NCBI RefSeq assembly: GCF_905163445.1
Contig: NC_053181.1
Location: 7,130,001 to 7,194,000 of the forward strand
Direction of reading: 5' to 3'
From: Pararge aegeria
Taxonomy: Eukaryota; Arthropoda; Insecta; Lepidoptera; Nymphalidae
DNA length: 64,000 nucleotides
In this document: positions 37,001 through 47,188 of the stretch, in pieces
How positions within the stretch are numbered: position 1 is the stretch's first letter
Layout: each line of letters starts with the position of its first letter
Notes under the pieces: generated by a model
What the model saw: the letters and a program-made list of their open reading frames with translations, nothing else
Databases searched by the model: none
Told to the model about the DNA's origin: nothing
Translations under genes and position numbers: made by a program

Positions 37001-40000
37001 CCAACTTCCTTAGTAACACCGAGGCCATACCTCACTGTTGTGCATTTTATCTGAATTTTTCATAAAATGAAATCAATACGGTAGAGGAAAATGTGTGTTA
37101 TAATATCTGCATGCATTTCATATATTTTTATATAATGGTCTCCTACCAAGTCATTAGTGACGCGAAACCAGATTTCTGCTACAAAAAAAACGCACAAAAA
37201 GGCATTTTTTTTAAATATTTTCCTACGTTAAATGTGTTAATAGTTTACGCAATAATGTTGGGAACAGAAATGAGCAGAAATCCGCCGAGGCCCCGCGGAA
37301 TAACCGACATAGCTCAACGAACGCGAAGTGGCAATGCACGAAGCACATAGCTTGATGAACCGATGGATGTCGGGTCGCAAGGTGCTGGATAAACGTTGGT
37401 CAATCCCCAACCATCTGGATAGACAACTTCAAACTAGTTGATGTGAGCTGTTGGACACAAGCAGCCCAGGAATGTGGATTTTGAAACTCCCTACCTACCT
37501 AGATCTATTTCAAGCAATGGATGGTAATCAGTTAAGCTGGTGATGATGATAATGTTAGGAATACGCATACCTACAGATTACTTACCTCAAAAGCATAGTC
37601 CTTGGAGATTGTTGAATTTGTAACATGAAAGTTACCTCTGTGACTATGTGCGGGGCATTGGCAACTGAAAATTAATAAAGATATTGCCTATAAAATCTAA
37701 AGGATTAAAATAAGTGTGATGACTCTTATTTGAACATTTAGGTAATAGAAATAAACTCGAAAAGAATATGGGAACTAACTAGTTTATAATCTAGTCTAGT
37801 AAGATGTTCAAGATTATCTAAATATTGAACATCTCAAAAAAAATAGTGGCAATGCCATTGAAAATTTAAGATTTTTTATTATTTTTACAAAAAATTACGA
37901 GTCATAACTATACAATATTTAATAGTTAGTAATGAGTACATAATAAAATTCAGTAAGATTAGTACTATCGCCTAAAACAGTAATTCTTAATTCAGGTAGT
38001 TTCTCGTCTTGATGACTTCGTCCATAATTGCACAGACAAAACCCTCGGTTTCCCCAAATAGGTCACCAAACTGTAACCAGGATACAGATGCGATTTGATC
38101 TACATCTGGTCCCGACAGGGCGTTGTAGAATCAGCCATGCAACTCCTTACTCCTCCATACCGCCACACGATCTGAGTTGCTAAGTACTTTTGGCTTGCGC
38201 CAGTTCTCTTTGCCAAGGAATAGTGGAGTAAGACCCTTATCTACTGCAACGACATCCTTACACATACCCATATTCATTCTAAGAAAATGATCTCTAAGAT
38301 TGCACACCTCACGATTATGAAGGTTCTTGGCATTCAGAAGACCACGTCCTCCACACTTGCGTGGGATGTACCTCATTACAGAGGAACGTGGGTGATGCAT
38401 ACGGTAAGCCGTCAACAGTTAATTTAATTTATTCTTAATATTGTTATTGCTCTCGTTTCAGGATTTTAATCTGTATTCGTAAATTCTTAAGGCAATCCTG
38501 TGGTATGTCTTACAAAAGTGTCATTTAAAAATAATTATGAGATGGAAGTAAACCAAAACGATAGATTTGATGTTTTCGGTTTACTTAAAGCAAATATTTT
38601 ATTTTTGGTGGTTGTGATAACCAAATTTTTTACTCTTAAATCATGTAAGACCCCGAGTTCCAAAAGTTTGTGAAATGAAAGGGTTTTAAATAAAATGAAA
38701 CAACAAATCTATTTTTCCTTTTCAATATACTAATCACCCTTCAGCTGAATACATTTATTACATCTAGGTATTATATTTTCTAAATAATTTTTAATTTTGC
38801 CTCAAAATGAGCCAAAATTGCCTACTTTACTTCATTGTTGTTCGAAAATTTCCTTCCCTATCGTCTCTTTTTAAATTTGGGAACAAATAAAATTCACATG
38901 GGGCCAGATCTGGACTGTAGGATGGGTGGACTAGTGATTCGAAGCCATGAGTGTGCAGAGCAGCCATAGCAACTCTGCTCTTGTGAACTGGCACCTTATC
39001 TAACAAGTGCAACACACCATTGGTCAATTTTACTTGACGTTTTTTCTTGATGGCCTCCTCTAATTTTCTAGTATTGTTGCGTAGTATTCTCCTAGTATGG
39101 TCCTTCCCTTTTTCTTGCAATCAATCAGTATTATAACCTCACAATCCCAAAAAACAGTAGCCATCAACTTTCCCACCAACTCCAACACTTGAATTTCCTT
39201 GGTGTCAGTGTCCCCTTTGGTGGCATGTACTCATGTTTGGACTCAGTTTCAAAGTGATGAACCCATGTTTCATCTCCGGTCACAATCTGCTCCAAAAACT
39301 GTCCAGGTCCACACAACTCCAAAAATTGGTTTGACGTATCAACGCCGCCGTATCAACGCATGGAAGTGAGTCAATTAGCGACGAGGGTTGTCGCTAATTG
39401 ACTCACTTCCATGTTTAAAATGACCATGCCACTTGTAAATCATTGATTTACTAAGGCACTGTTTCCCCTTGTATTATAAAGAATTTTATCACAGCACTGT
39501 TCAATTTTTTCCATAGTTTCAGTTTTCTTCCGGTTTGACTTGTTTAGCAGGCAAGTTTTCCTAAACGAATGACACAATAAAGCTGAAACTCAATTTATAT
39601 ACTAATGATGAGTTATGAGTACCCAATTAGTATGATACTAAGCAACCTATCCCCACTCCATTCCCTCCATTCCAAACTTTTGGACCTTCCCTTGTATTAA
39701 TCAATGGCTGGAATCAATAGCATTATACAATATGTAAGAAAGAAAAATAGGAAGCCAGGCTCCAAATTAAAATCTTCAAACCCCTTGGCCTTTACATTGG
39801 TCCCTGCCGTCAATAATTTTTACCTAGGGTAAGAGTGTACCAACTATGCCAGCATTATTTGAATGTTACTACATCTGCCAACTTTGTGGGTTTGAATTTT
39901 TATGGGTTTAAAGTCTAGATACTCTCTGATCTCTGATATTAAATATGAGAGTGCCCAGCTGTAGAACGTTAGGCTGAGATTATGATTTTATGCTCTTTTA

Positions 40001-40175
40001 ATACGTAGCTGTAGCTGTACGTAAAAACATAACCAAATGATTGTCTCATAAAACAAAGTTGTAAATTGTAATACTAATATACATAGTAATTTTATATACC
40101 ACAGTAATTTAATAATACTCACGAAGCAATATTGATAGTCCTTAGTAACTCAAAAACTCTTTTACGGGAAGCCAT
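31011..40175 (-). CDS. ADHFE1: Hydroxyacid-oxoacid transhydrogenase, mitochondrial (iron-type ADH), complete, 8 coding exons
   Basis: Joined exons (minus strand): 40175-40123, 37664-37586, 37050-36842, 35636-35440, 35029-34716, 33407-33226, 32406-32136, 31094-31011; 1389 bases, 462 residues plus stop, all splice phases agreeing and every border GT/AG. The human family member is of almost the same length. The enzyme couples oxidation of 4-hydroxybutyrate to reduction of 2-oxoglutarate in mitochondria. The N-terminus (MASRKRVFELLRT) is basic and hydrophobic, as expected of a matrix-targeting peptide, followed by the family's 'CQCPAHSH'. NAD-binding 'GGGS' is at 134-137. Metal ligands by family alignment are Asp238 and His242 in 'GFDVFCHALES', His326 in 'CHGLAYP' and His352 in 'PHG'. 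All are present, so it should be active. The C-terminus 'PQSEEDLSKLLEDSL' is typical. Introns 1 and 2 hold LINE and mariner remains. Confidence 0.96.
31545..31865 (+). repeat. SINE family B copy, full length, in ADHFE1 intron 7
   Basis: The best-preserved copy: 'gccgtgatagcccagtggg' (box A region), 'ccgaattcgaatcccagcac' (box B region), 'ctaagttatgtgcgtttt', 'gcttcaacggtgaaggaaaa', 'aatccacaccgggcaggc' and a 'gttgatatgatgata' tail. It is inserted opposite to ADHFE1. Confidence 0.85.
32136..32406 (-). CDS. ADHFE1: ADHFE1 coding exon 7
   Basis: Encodes 'IIPHGLAVSITAPAVFRFT' with metal ligand His352 through 'YSAEDIPSLVKGALPQ'. Acceptor TTTTTAG, donor GTGTGT, ends in phase 0. Confidence 0.96.
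33226..33407 (-). CDS. ADHFE1: ADHFE1 coding exon 6
   Basis: Encodes 'SLRKYFSRSVHNPDDIEARS' and the second family signature 'GVGIGNAGVHLCHGLAYP' with metal ligand His326. Acceptor TTACAG, donor GTAAGG, ends in phase 2. Confidence 0.96.
33929..34218 (+). repeat. Dispersed repeat (family D), uninterrupted copy
   Basis: In ADHFE1 intron 5. It matches 63068-63618 in order: 'tttagaggtacctacaattt', 'gagacttatctatgaaaccg', 'tgtgactcctgtcacttag', 'atcttcaatacggttgtcat' and 'gcttcttttgattgaatatt'. No coding capacity. The right-hand copy is split by a SINE that is absent here. Confidence 0.85.
34310..34425 (+). repeat. SINE family B, 3' fragment, in ADHFE1 intron 5
   Basis: Only the distal half is present: 'caaccaatccgcacttggcc', 'gggaggagacccgtgccct' and the 'gttgatatgatgata' tail, consistent with 5' truncation at insertion. 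Confidence 0.8.
34716..35029 (-). CDS. ADHFE1: ADHFE1 coding exon 5
   Basis: Encodes 'PTTSGTGSETTGMSIFDFE' and the iron-ADH signature with metal ligands Asp238 and His242, ending 'ISDVWARFCLQ' in phase 0. Acceptor TTTCAG, donor GTATGA. Confidence 0.96.
35060..35325 (-). repeat. SINE family B copy in ADHFE1 intron 4
   Basis: Complements of 'gggcacgggtttccacccaa', 'gcccagtgcgagttggtaga' and 'acgcctttgagaacataatg' identify the family. It lies in the same orientation as ADHFE1. Confidence 0.75.
35440..35636 (-). CDS. ADHFE1: ADHFE1 coding exon 4
   Basis: Encodes 'FKDAIKFVKEG', the dinucleotide-binding 'AIGGGSVMDTCKAANL' and 'GKGKPVTVPLKPLIA'. Acceptor ACCAG, donor GTATGT, ends in phase 1. Confidence 0.96.
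36842..37050 (-). CDS. ADHFE1: ADHFE1 coding exon 3
   Basis: Encodes 'VRYGLGVTKEVGQDL' to 'VKVEPTDS', the start of the Rossmann-like nucleotide-binding domain. Acceptor ATTCAG, donor GTAACT, ends in phase 2. Confidence 0.95.
37255..37560 (+). repeat. LINE (RTE-like) 3' fragment in ADHFE1 intron 2
   Basis: A decayed end of an RTE-type element: 'ggccccgcggaataaccgac', 'gatggatgtcgggtcgca', 'ggaatgtggattttgaaact' and a 'gatgatgat' tail. The same end in better shape lies at 57035-57130 ('tatgtccagcagtggacg'). Confidence 0.55.
37586..37664 (-). CDS. ADHFE1: ADHFE1 coding exon 2
   Basis: Acceptor TTTTCAG; one base completes Ser18, then 'CQCPAHSHRGN' through 'DYAFE', ending in phase 0 at GTAAGT. 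The Cys/His pattern matches the vertebrate protein. Confidence 0.92.
37990..38415 (-). pseudogene. LINE polyprotein C-terminal fragment in ADHFE1 intron 1
   Basis: On the minus strand it reads 'MHHPRSSVMRYIPRKCGGRG' then 'LLNAKNLHNREVCNLRDHFL' and 'GLTPLFLGKENWRKPKVLS', and after an in-frame stop continues 'SVSWLQFGDLFGETEGF'. This is a conserved C-terminal block of a non-LTR retrotransposon polyprotein found in many animals. There is no catalytic domain; it is a dead fragment on the same strand as ADHFE1. Confidence 0.8.
38650..39695 (-). mobile_element. Degenerate mariner transposon in ADHFE1 intron 1
   Basis: Inverted ends share 'tccaaaagtttg' (38659-38670, and complement at 39673-39684) with further similarity inward. 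Between them, a minus-strand transposase about 1 kb long is broken by stops and frameshifts. Recognisable pieces are 'MEKIEQ', 'KWHGHFKHGSESISDNPR' (helix-turn-helix region), 'VTGDETWVHHFETESKH' (first catalytic Asp), 'LLDKVPVHKSR' (second Asp) and 'YSPDLAPCEFYLFP'. In the last block the third catalytic position reads Glu where mariners usually have Asp. A perfect palindrome interrupts the frame at 39359-39413. Confidence 0.85.
39359..39413. repeat. Perfect 24-bp palindrome inside the mariner transposase
   Basis: Arms 39359-39382 and 39390-39413 are exact reverse complements around a 7-base spacer (39383-39389). The arm begins 'catggaagtgagtcaattag'. The right arm, read on the minus strand, is authentic transposase coding sequence; the left arm is an inverted copy of it. 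Confidence 0.95.
40123..40175 (-). CDS. ADHFE1: ADHFE1 coding exon 1
   Basis: It starts with the ATG at 40175-40173, encodes the targeting-peptide-like N-terminus and ends in phase 2 at the donor GTGAGT. No upstream in-frame ATG context was preferred; the first methionine fits family length. Confidence 0.88.
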
Positions 40176-40651
40176 GGTAACTTTGTTTTGCTGGTTTGAA
40201 ACCTAAATGACCTCTTTAGAACCTATAATATTTAGTACATTAGATTTAATCAATAACTAAACTTGAAATCATACTATTATCATAATAACAGTAAAATATC
40301 TATCATACAACACTAGAGAACAAAATCACTAAGAAATTGATAGATAGTCTGTACCTGTAGCTGACTTATAAATGACCATAATAGTGATAATGTATTTTAA
40401 TATATAGCATTATGTTATAACTGATAAGTTAACAAAACAACTCCAATGCTGATAACGTACCTACTTAATACGTAATTTAAGTAGGTGCCTACGATTTAGT
40501 ATAAAAGCCAGTAGATACAAATGTTATTGTTTTCTCACTAAGAATTGAAAAAATGATAACATTAAATTTTTTTTTATTTGCCTCTTACGGCTCTGGATTC
40601 TAGCTTTTTTTAAGTAAGATGCACAGATTCTTAAGATACAACTAAGAAGTG

Positions 40652-41089
40652 TCTATGGAGGGTAGAGGTAAGGAGAGTCATCTGTGTATATGAAAAAGTG
40701 TCGTCAAAATGTATTAAATTAGGATGGCGCCACATTTGCATCAGGGTAACTCTTAAAAGAAGCGCCAAATATAAATATTGTTGGGGTAGGCTTGAAAAAT
40801 AGACAAGGAAGTATGGAGATACAATGAAGTAAGGTTATATTTACCACAATATTTTTATTTTTTGTACAACGTAAGTTGTTGAAATTCTCAATAATTAACT
40901 ACTTTAGTCGATAATGACATTAAATTTTTTACTTCAATTCATCTACGATTGCTACATTCATACCATACCCTGTGCATCCACCAGCGCCATTGTGGAGGAT
41001 TTTTGAACTGTTATTTAGCGCAACAACTGGACACTTTTTCAACTTTACTCCCATATAAGATGACTCTCCTTACCTCTACCCTCCATAGA
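40652..41089. repeat. 32-bp perfect inverted repeats
   Basis: Bases 40652-40683 and 41058-41089 are exact reverse complements, starting 'tctatggagggtagaggtaa' on the plus strand. A shorter shared piece, 'gaaaaagtgtc', follows each. They enclose 374 bases without an open frame. They are probably the ends of a non-coding DNA transposon or two copies of one repeat in opposite directions. Confidence 0.85.
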
Positions 41090-44000
41090 AGTGTCATCCG
41101 CTGCGCTGCACAGGGAAAGGGTAAGGGTTACTATAAATGTTTTTTTGTTTGTTTTCAGTCCTTTTTGTAGATTTTTATGTAAATATATAGTAAGTAATAA
41201 AATTAAAGTATAATGTATAAAAAATATCCGTGTTAGATATATATGCATGTGTTGTCTGTGCTGCCTTAGGTTAAAGAACTAACTAGCTAATCACAAATAT
41301 TTCTTGGTACATATTCAAAATTAACTTTTCATTAGTTTCACCGATCAATCTCCTACGTGCCTTCTTCACGTAATTCACTTCTTCATTAAATTTTTACGAC
41401 TACATATAGTATAAATATACCTAGCTAGGGGTATAAATAAAATCCCAGAATTATGACATCGAAATGATGTATTCATAAATTCATACAGATTTTCATTTAG
41501 ATAATACACAATAGAAAAAACTATCTCAACTACAGCTCCATATACTACATTACAGAATAAAACATCTTACGGCCTATAGCATCATTTGGTTACATAACTT
41601 CCTTTAATAAGTAACATACTGACTTAAAACGTGGTATGCTTTCCCTAAACTTATTCAGATTTCTTAAAATATACAGGCAGCTTTCTATCCAAGTATGTTA
41701 GTTGATATTAAAATAAAAGTTTGTTTTTGCTGGAATTCATTTGTTTCTGAGAAAGCAATCCACAAATAATATGTCAGGCTTAAATGGCATCACAATCAAT
41801 TTTTAAACATATTGTTAAATAAGTTATACATTCAAATAATACATCGAGACAATTAAGTCTTTTTTTAGTTTAAAATAGAGATATCTTTAATAAAAATAAA
41901 TTAAGATAATAACTAAACGTAAAGCTTATTAGGAATCTATGTACATGATTTTATACTTTGTTTGTAAAATTAAAACCTATACACATTTTTTTTTACTGTT
42001 ACAAACGGGAATATTTCATGGATTAAAGTTATGATGATATAAAAAAAATCGAAATTCAAAGTTTTAATAAGCTTGAGCAGTGTGAACAATTATTACAAAA
42101 TTATAAGTAATAATATTAATAATTTGCGTAAATACTCTTTTAATACTAGGTTATGGCAACACGCGTTAATGAAGGTAACTTTACAAAGTATGTATCTCTT
42201 ACAATACTATGAATATAATAGGATTACTGAACATAATATACACACAAAACTAAATAATTACAAGGGAATGTGTGGTACGTAAAAACTTGTATCACATTGT
42301 TTTGTTAATCTTTTATTTAATAAATAGATCAAGGCCAAAGTTTTTTCGAAAATATTTTGCCGGTAAATAATAGATCCTGCAAGATCTCGCTAAGAGATAA
42401 ATAAGTTTTCCTATTTATCCATCTTTGTCTCGGTGAAATAAGAGGAAAAAATTACATACAAAATGATCTCGTTAAACGCATATTAACCCTAATATTTGGT
42501 TTTTGGATTTGTTATAAAACAAAAAATTACATACTCATATACTATTTAAAATAAGAGTTTAAAGAACTATATAATTGATTGCCTTACTTAAACTGATGAT
42601 TCAATTGTGATACATTTGTTTTCCTGTTGATACCCGTGTATACTGTTTTGCAACAGTAAAAAAATTTGGCCGTGACCCATTTTATTAATGGTTTTTGCAA
42701 TTATAAATAGCATTTCTAGATCGCACAATATGTGAAATTTTAAGTTAACCTATTTCGCCGTAAACGTTATTTTACTTGTGAAAGTGATAAAATTTAACAT
42801 TTATAACAAGATTCAAAATACACGCTCCGATGGATACTACAAACTACATCGGCACAAATAAATATCATGACTTATACAGGTACTCATTTTATGGTTAAAT
42901 ATTACGGCAACACCTAATAAATTCCATTCATTTAATTAATGTCAGTTCCACTTTTGTTTATCAATACGAATTCTATCTAGCAATCAAAAAGTGTCTAGAA
43001 ACTTAATTTATAGACAACTTAGGATCTTAATGTCAGTTAAAAAAAAATTATAATATAAACAGTATTTTTAAACGACGAGGATAATTATAAATTAAATTTG
43101 GATATGTTATGCATCAGAAACCTTTCGCTCATTCTACCGTTTTGCCACCACAATTACCCTTAACTATCAGAGGCTTTCTAACTTATTTATTTATGAGCAG
43201 GCTTTTGTCCTTCTTTATATATTAGATTTTCGGTAATTTTATTTAAAAAAGAAAAAAAAGAGCTGGTGTCATCTACCCAGTTCACTTGTTGATTTGTAAT
43301 TTCGTGAAGCGTATAGTATCCATACTGAAAGCATAATCTCTAGGCAACAATCTAAGACATAACTACAAGAACAACTACACAACAAACGGTCACTGGTCCA
43401 ATAAGTTTGTCGTTGAAAAATATTTACTCCAACTACAAGATCACATATATTTTAATTTTTGGCAAATCACTATCTGAGCTGTACAATACAAAGTAGTATT
43501 ACAGAAAAATCGATCACCAGGAAATCAATAATGTTCACACCAAAAGTTAGGCCGATAGTATCGATAGTTTTGGTTCTCATTAGATATATTATCGATAGTA
43601 CCTACAAGTTAGGCCGGTAGTATAGACAGTAATTGCATTACTTAGAATAGTATCGAGCAATCTTAGCATCACGCTTTAACAATAATTTCAGGCCATTGAA
43701 TAGTATCGATAGAAAATCGATCTTCCTGCAACACTAATACAAAGTCGTTAGACGTAACAACCCACTACCTACTCGAACACACAATAATATATTATTGAAT
43801 CACATATTATGTCTATAGACAGATACATTTGGATTTTCATTTGAGCAGTATCTTGTTATGTATTCTTAATTCAAAAATCTTTTACATTTTTAAATTCAAA
43901 TCAATTCATCTTTAAAAACTATGATGGATGTAATAATGGACCGGGAACTCTGTAACTATCAAGGAACGCATGTTTAGTCTAATCAAATCATAGTATTTCC

Positions 44001-45259
44001 TTTCCTTCTTCTTATGTATCAACCTTTTCATTTTTTGTGATAAACTTAGGCACCTACTAGCTATCACTCCTATAAATAATATTATAAATTATTTATTATC
44101 CACGACTATCGGTTTCCTGGGGATCTACAAAATAACCGAATAAACGAGGATGTACTCGCAGGAAACCGATAGTAAGTAGCACATAAGCCGAAAACTTTTG
44201 AATAGGAGACAAATATTGGTGCAGTTTAGGTTTTGTCTGATAATCGTGTTTGGAATACTATAAAATTTATAAGATTTGATTTGACTCAACCCCCATCACG
44301 TGGTTATGTCGGGGGTGACGATGTTTCATGTGTTACCGGTATAAAAAAAATTAAAGTAAAAATCCGCAACGGGACGGAGTATCTAGTGGCATAAGTTTCA
44401 AAATTGGTGTTTCAAATTCGTTTTAAGACTAAAGCATTTGATGACAATTGTAGCAAATGTGCGCGCTTAATAATTCATCAAATTATTAACTAAGTTTATA
44501 CATATAAAGTGTTTTTTTAAATCGATCATTATCACTGTGTAAAAAGATGATAAAATAGTCCAAAAAATGTCACACATTCAAAAATGTATGAAGTATTAAA
44601 ATTCTTGTATAAAAACAATGATTTTGTGCAGACGATAATTAATATCACAATGATAATAAAGCTGATAGCAAACCTGGCAGTGCCGTACGTGACGCATATA
44701 ACTAGTATTCGTTTTTCTAAATACGAAATTCTATGCCGCATCCCCACTTACCCTGCAACGGCATGTCACTATGTCTTACAATGGATTCCAAAGGTTCTCA
44801 GGCTGTCTTGATTTGTATAAAATGCTGTATTACGATCATACGAGTTTACCGCTAATAATCATGACGTTTCGACTATCAAAACGCAGATTCTGTACTACTA
44901 ATTTTTATTTCAAGACAACGTTTCACGTACTTGAGTTCTAAAACAAAATACGTAAGTTCCATTTTTCTATAACGTTGCCGCATTTTAAAACTCTGAAACG
45001 ACCCACATACTGAAAAATTTAAGCAGCCAACAACTACATAGCACAGCCACGGCCGAAGCTTCCTTACTGTGTCAGGGAATGAGAGGCTTGCATACTTCAT
45101 AGTAAAATCATAAGCGGTCTTTTTGATTTAACGATGACTATGCGATCTAACGATCATGATACTCGTCTAAATTTGCATCTAGATTATCTGCAAGTTTCTG
45201 TTAAAATTCGGGGACTCGGGGTCTACTTCTTTAGAACATAATTTAGACTGGTTTCATCT
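41090..45259. other. Intergenic stretch between ADHFE1 and the Asap 3' end
   Basis: Strongly AT-rich with no recognised repeat or gene. Notable local signals are the TATCGATA cluster at 43559-43711 and a 15-bp hairpin at 44105-44173. Open frames at 42073-42282 and 44532-45100 have no domains. Confidence 0.45.
43559..43711. promoter_or_regulatory. Cluster of three TATCGATA (DRE-like) octamers
   Basis: Exact TATCGATA at 43559-43566, 43590-43597 and 43704-43711. In flies this octamer binds DREF at housekeeping promoters. Here it is 3.4 kb upstream of ADHFE1 with no gene start beside it, and part of it sits in a loose repeat ('gttaggccgatagtat' / 'gttaggccggtagtat'), so function is only a possibility. 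Confidence 0.3.
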
Positions 45260-45570
45260 TATGAGCGTTACTTTATTAAAAGACCCAAAAGATAGCTACA
45301 TGTTCCACAGACAAAAACCATCGCTGGCGAAACGAATGGTTTCACGGCTTTGATTTGCTTGAGTCTGATGCAAAGAGGAACTCTTACGGAAGTTACCCAT
45401 ATTTTCCACCTACAAAAACATTCCCAAGAAAGGTAAACCTAAAAGCGATAGTGGTAAAAAAATATCAAAACCCAAACAACCAGAGTGTCTTCAAGTTTGA
45501 CGAAGACATTTTGTTCAAGCCCCACAAAACGTTAGGTAAGGGCAAGATGAAGAAGATCTTCGGATGGTAA
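45260..45570 (+). pseudogene. Possible small gene with one frameshift; function unknown
   Basis: An ATG at 45260 opens a frame reading 'MSVTLLKDPKDSYMFHRQKP' that stops at about 45353. The +1-shifted frame continues at once with 'DLLESDAKRNSYGSYPYFPP' and runs to a TAA at about 45570, ending 'KTLGKGKMKKIFGW'. Removing one T in the run at 45349-45351 would give a continuous protein of about 101 basic residues. Both halves have a protein-like residue mix unlike surrounding AT-rich noise. No known domain is recognised. It could be a gene with an assembly or sequencing error, a recent pseudogene, or chance. Confidence 0.35.
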
Positions 45571-47188
45571 TAGATAGAATTGTACCATTTCATAACAGCA
45601 CGAGCGTCTGCACGGCATCTCGCGATTTTTATCGACCGCTGCCGTCTTGTAGAACCTAAGGATCCGAAGACAGACTGAAAAGCTCGCGTGCTATACATTT
45701 TTGTAACGATTAATAATCGCCTTTAAGCAGATTATAATAAGAGAGTTGTAAATGTATCATCGAATACTACGAGTATCTAGGATACTATTTCATTCCCTAT
45801 ATGAATCAGATAAGAATTATATTTAAATATACCGTAAGTAAAAGCGTATACGAGCCTGCCAGTCAGTCTGCGAGAACTTTTACGTATGGAACGTTACTAG
45901 CTATTGAGCTGTGAACGAGTGTAGCTTTTTGTGTGAACAAAACACTTTCGATAAAGTTAGCGTACGCGGAAAATAGAATTTGGGTTGTTAAACAAATTGA
46001 GCATAAAGGCCAATTTTAGTGTAATAGTCTAACTAGCTCACTAAAGTTCAGTAGTTACTTCAGTACCGTCGTAGTACTAAGCTAGAGCCACTACAAACTA
46101 GAAGTAAACATCAGTAATAAGCAGTTAGTACCAGTACTCATTATTACCGCGTACTAAGTACGCAACATTAAGTAAAAGGGGTTGTGTTCATTTAAAATCT
46201 AACACTCGCAACACATTACGTCGCAAAAGTTTTATAAACACTTCTTTAATGACTCTGTGATGTGGACTAACAGATCTGTTGACGTGAATACACCCGTACG
46301 TTCAAATTGCTCCCAAACGCTGTTATTTGATCCATACAATACAGCGATTTCAGAAATATAGTCTGAAATTAAAACATTAACGCACTTCTAAGCTGATGAG
46401 ACATTACATACGCGTAAAATGTACCATATTTTTCAGCAATGAAACTGTGAACGACTTAAACAACATCAGCCGTATTTATTAGGCGCGAGGTAGTCGTGCT
46501 GCTGACATTACATTCAGTGCTTAAAAATGCGTTGACTTTAGCGCGTGAGATTTTTGCGGCGCGTTGGAAACTAATAATGTTTTCCTTCAAAAACATTTGT
46601 AACGACAAAAATATCTGATGGACACGAAACGAACATCTGTTTACCATATTTTTCTTAAAATTCGGAGCCTCCTGGACGAAATCTTTCTAGAGATATTCTG
46701 TCCTTGTTTTAAATATTTTATCCTTGCGTCTTGACCATTATATGATTAAGTTAATGAATTTTAGTGCAAAATAGATATTCTGACATTACCGTCAGTATAT
46801 CTATTTACACCAAAATTCATATGAATTTTGGTACAAGGGCCAAGAGTTGAGAGAGACTCATAAGCCGAATTTGTCCTTTTTTCACACAAAAAACACATTC
46901 TTACATTCAGAGTAATGAGAGAAATAGATAGTCTTAAGAGATCAGCTGTTCTTTAGAACGACCTGTCCTTTTTGTTTGGTTTCTAGATTTTTGGTACGAC
47001 ATAAATAAATAATAGTCACGAATAACTAACCTATCCGAACGCACCGCAAGATTCGCACGCGTTCAACTCATTCGTGGATGTGTACAATCTTATGTTAACA
47101 TTCAATAAGCCGTCACATCATCTCGCAAAAGGCGCATTCACGTTAAAAACCTATACAATGGCCTGATCAATTCTCTCTCACTCTTCCA
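45571..47188. other. Downstream of Asap; probable 3' UTR at right
   Basis: The right part should hold the Asap 3' UTR. A minus-strand AATAAA lies at 46475-46480, 709 bases past the stop, with no closer perfect match noticed. The rest is unassigned. Confidence 0.35.

Noticed and set aside
45819..45867. TATA-like stretch followed by the arthropod initiator TCAGT
   Set aside because: The spacing is too long (about 36-46 bases), and no gene start follows on the plus strand, so a promoter call is not supported.
46475..46480. Minus-strand AATAAA as the Asap poly(A) signal
   Set aside because: It is 709 bases past the stop in AT-rich DNA where the hexamer is frequent; kept only as a remark.
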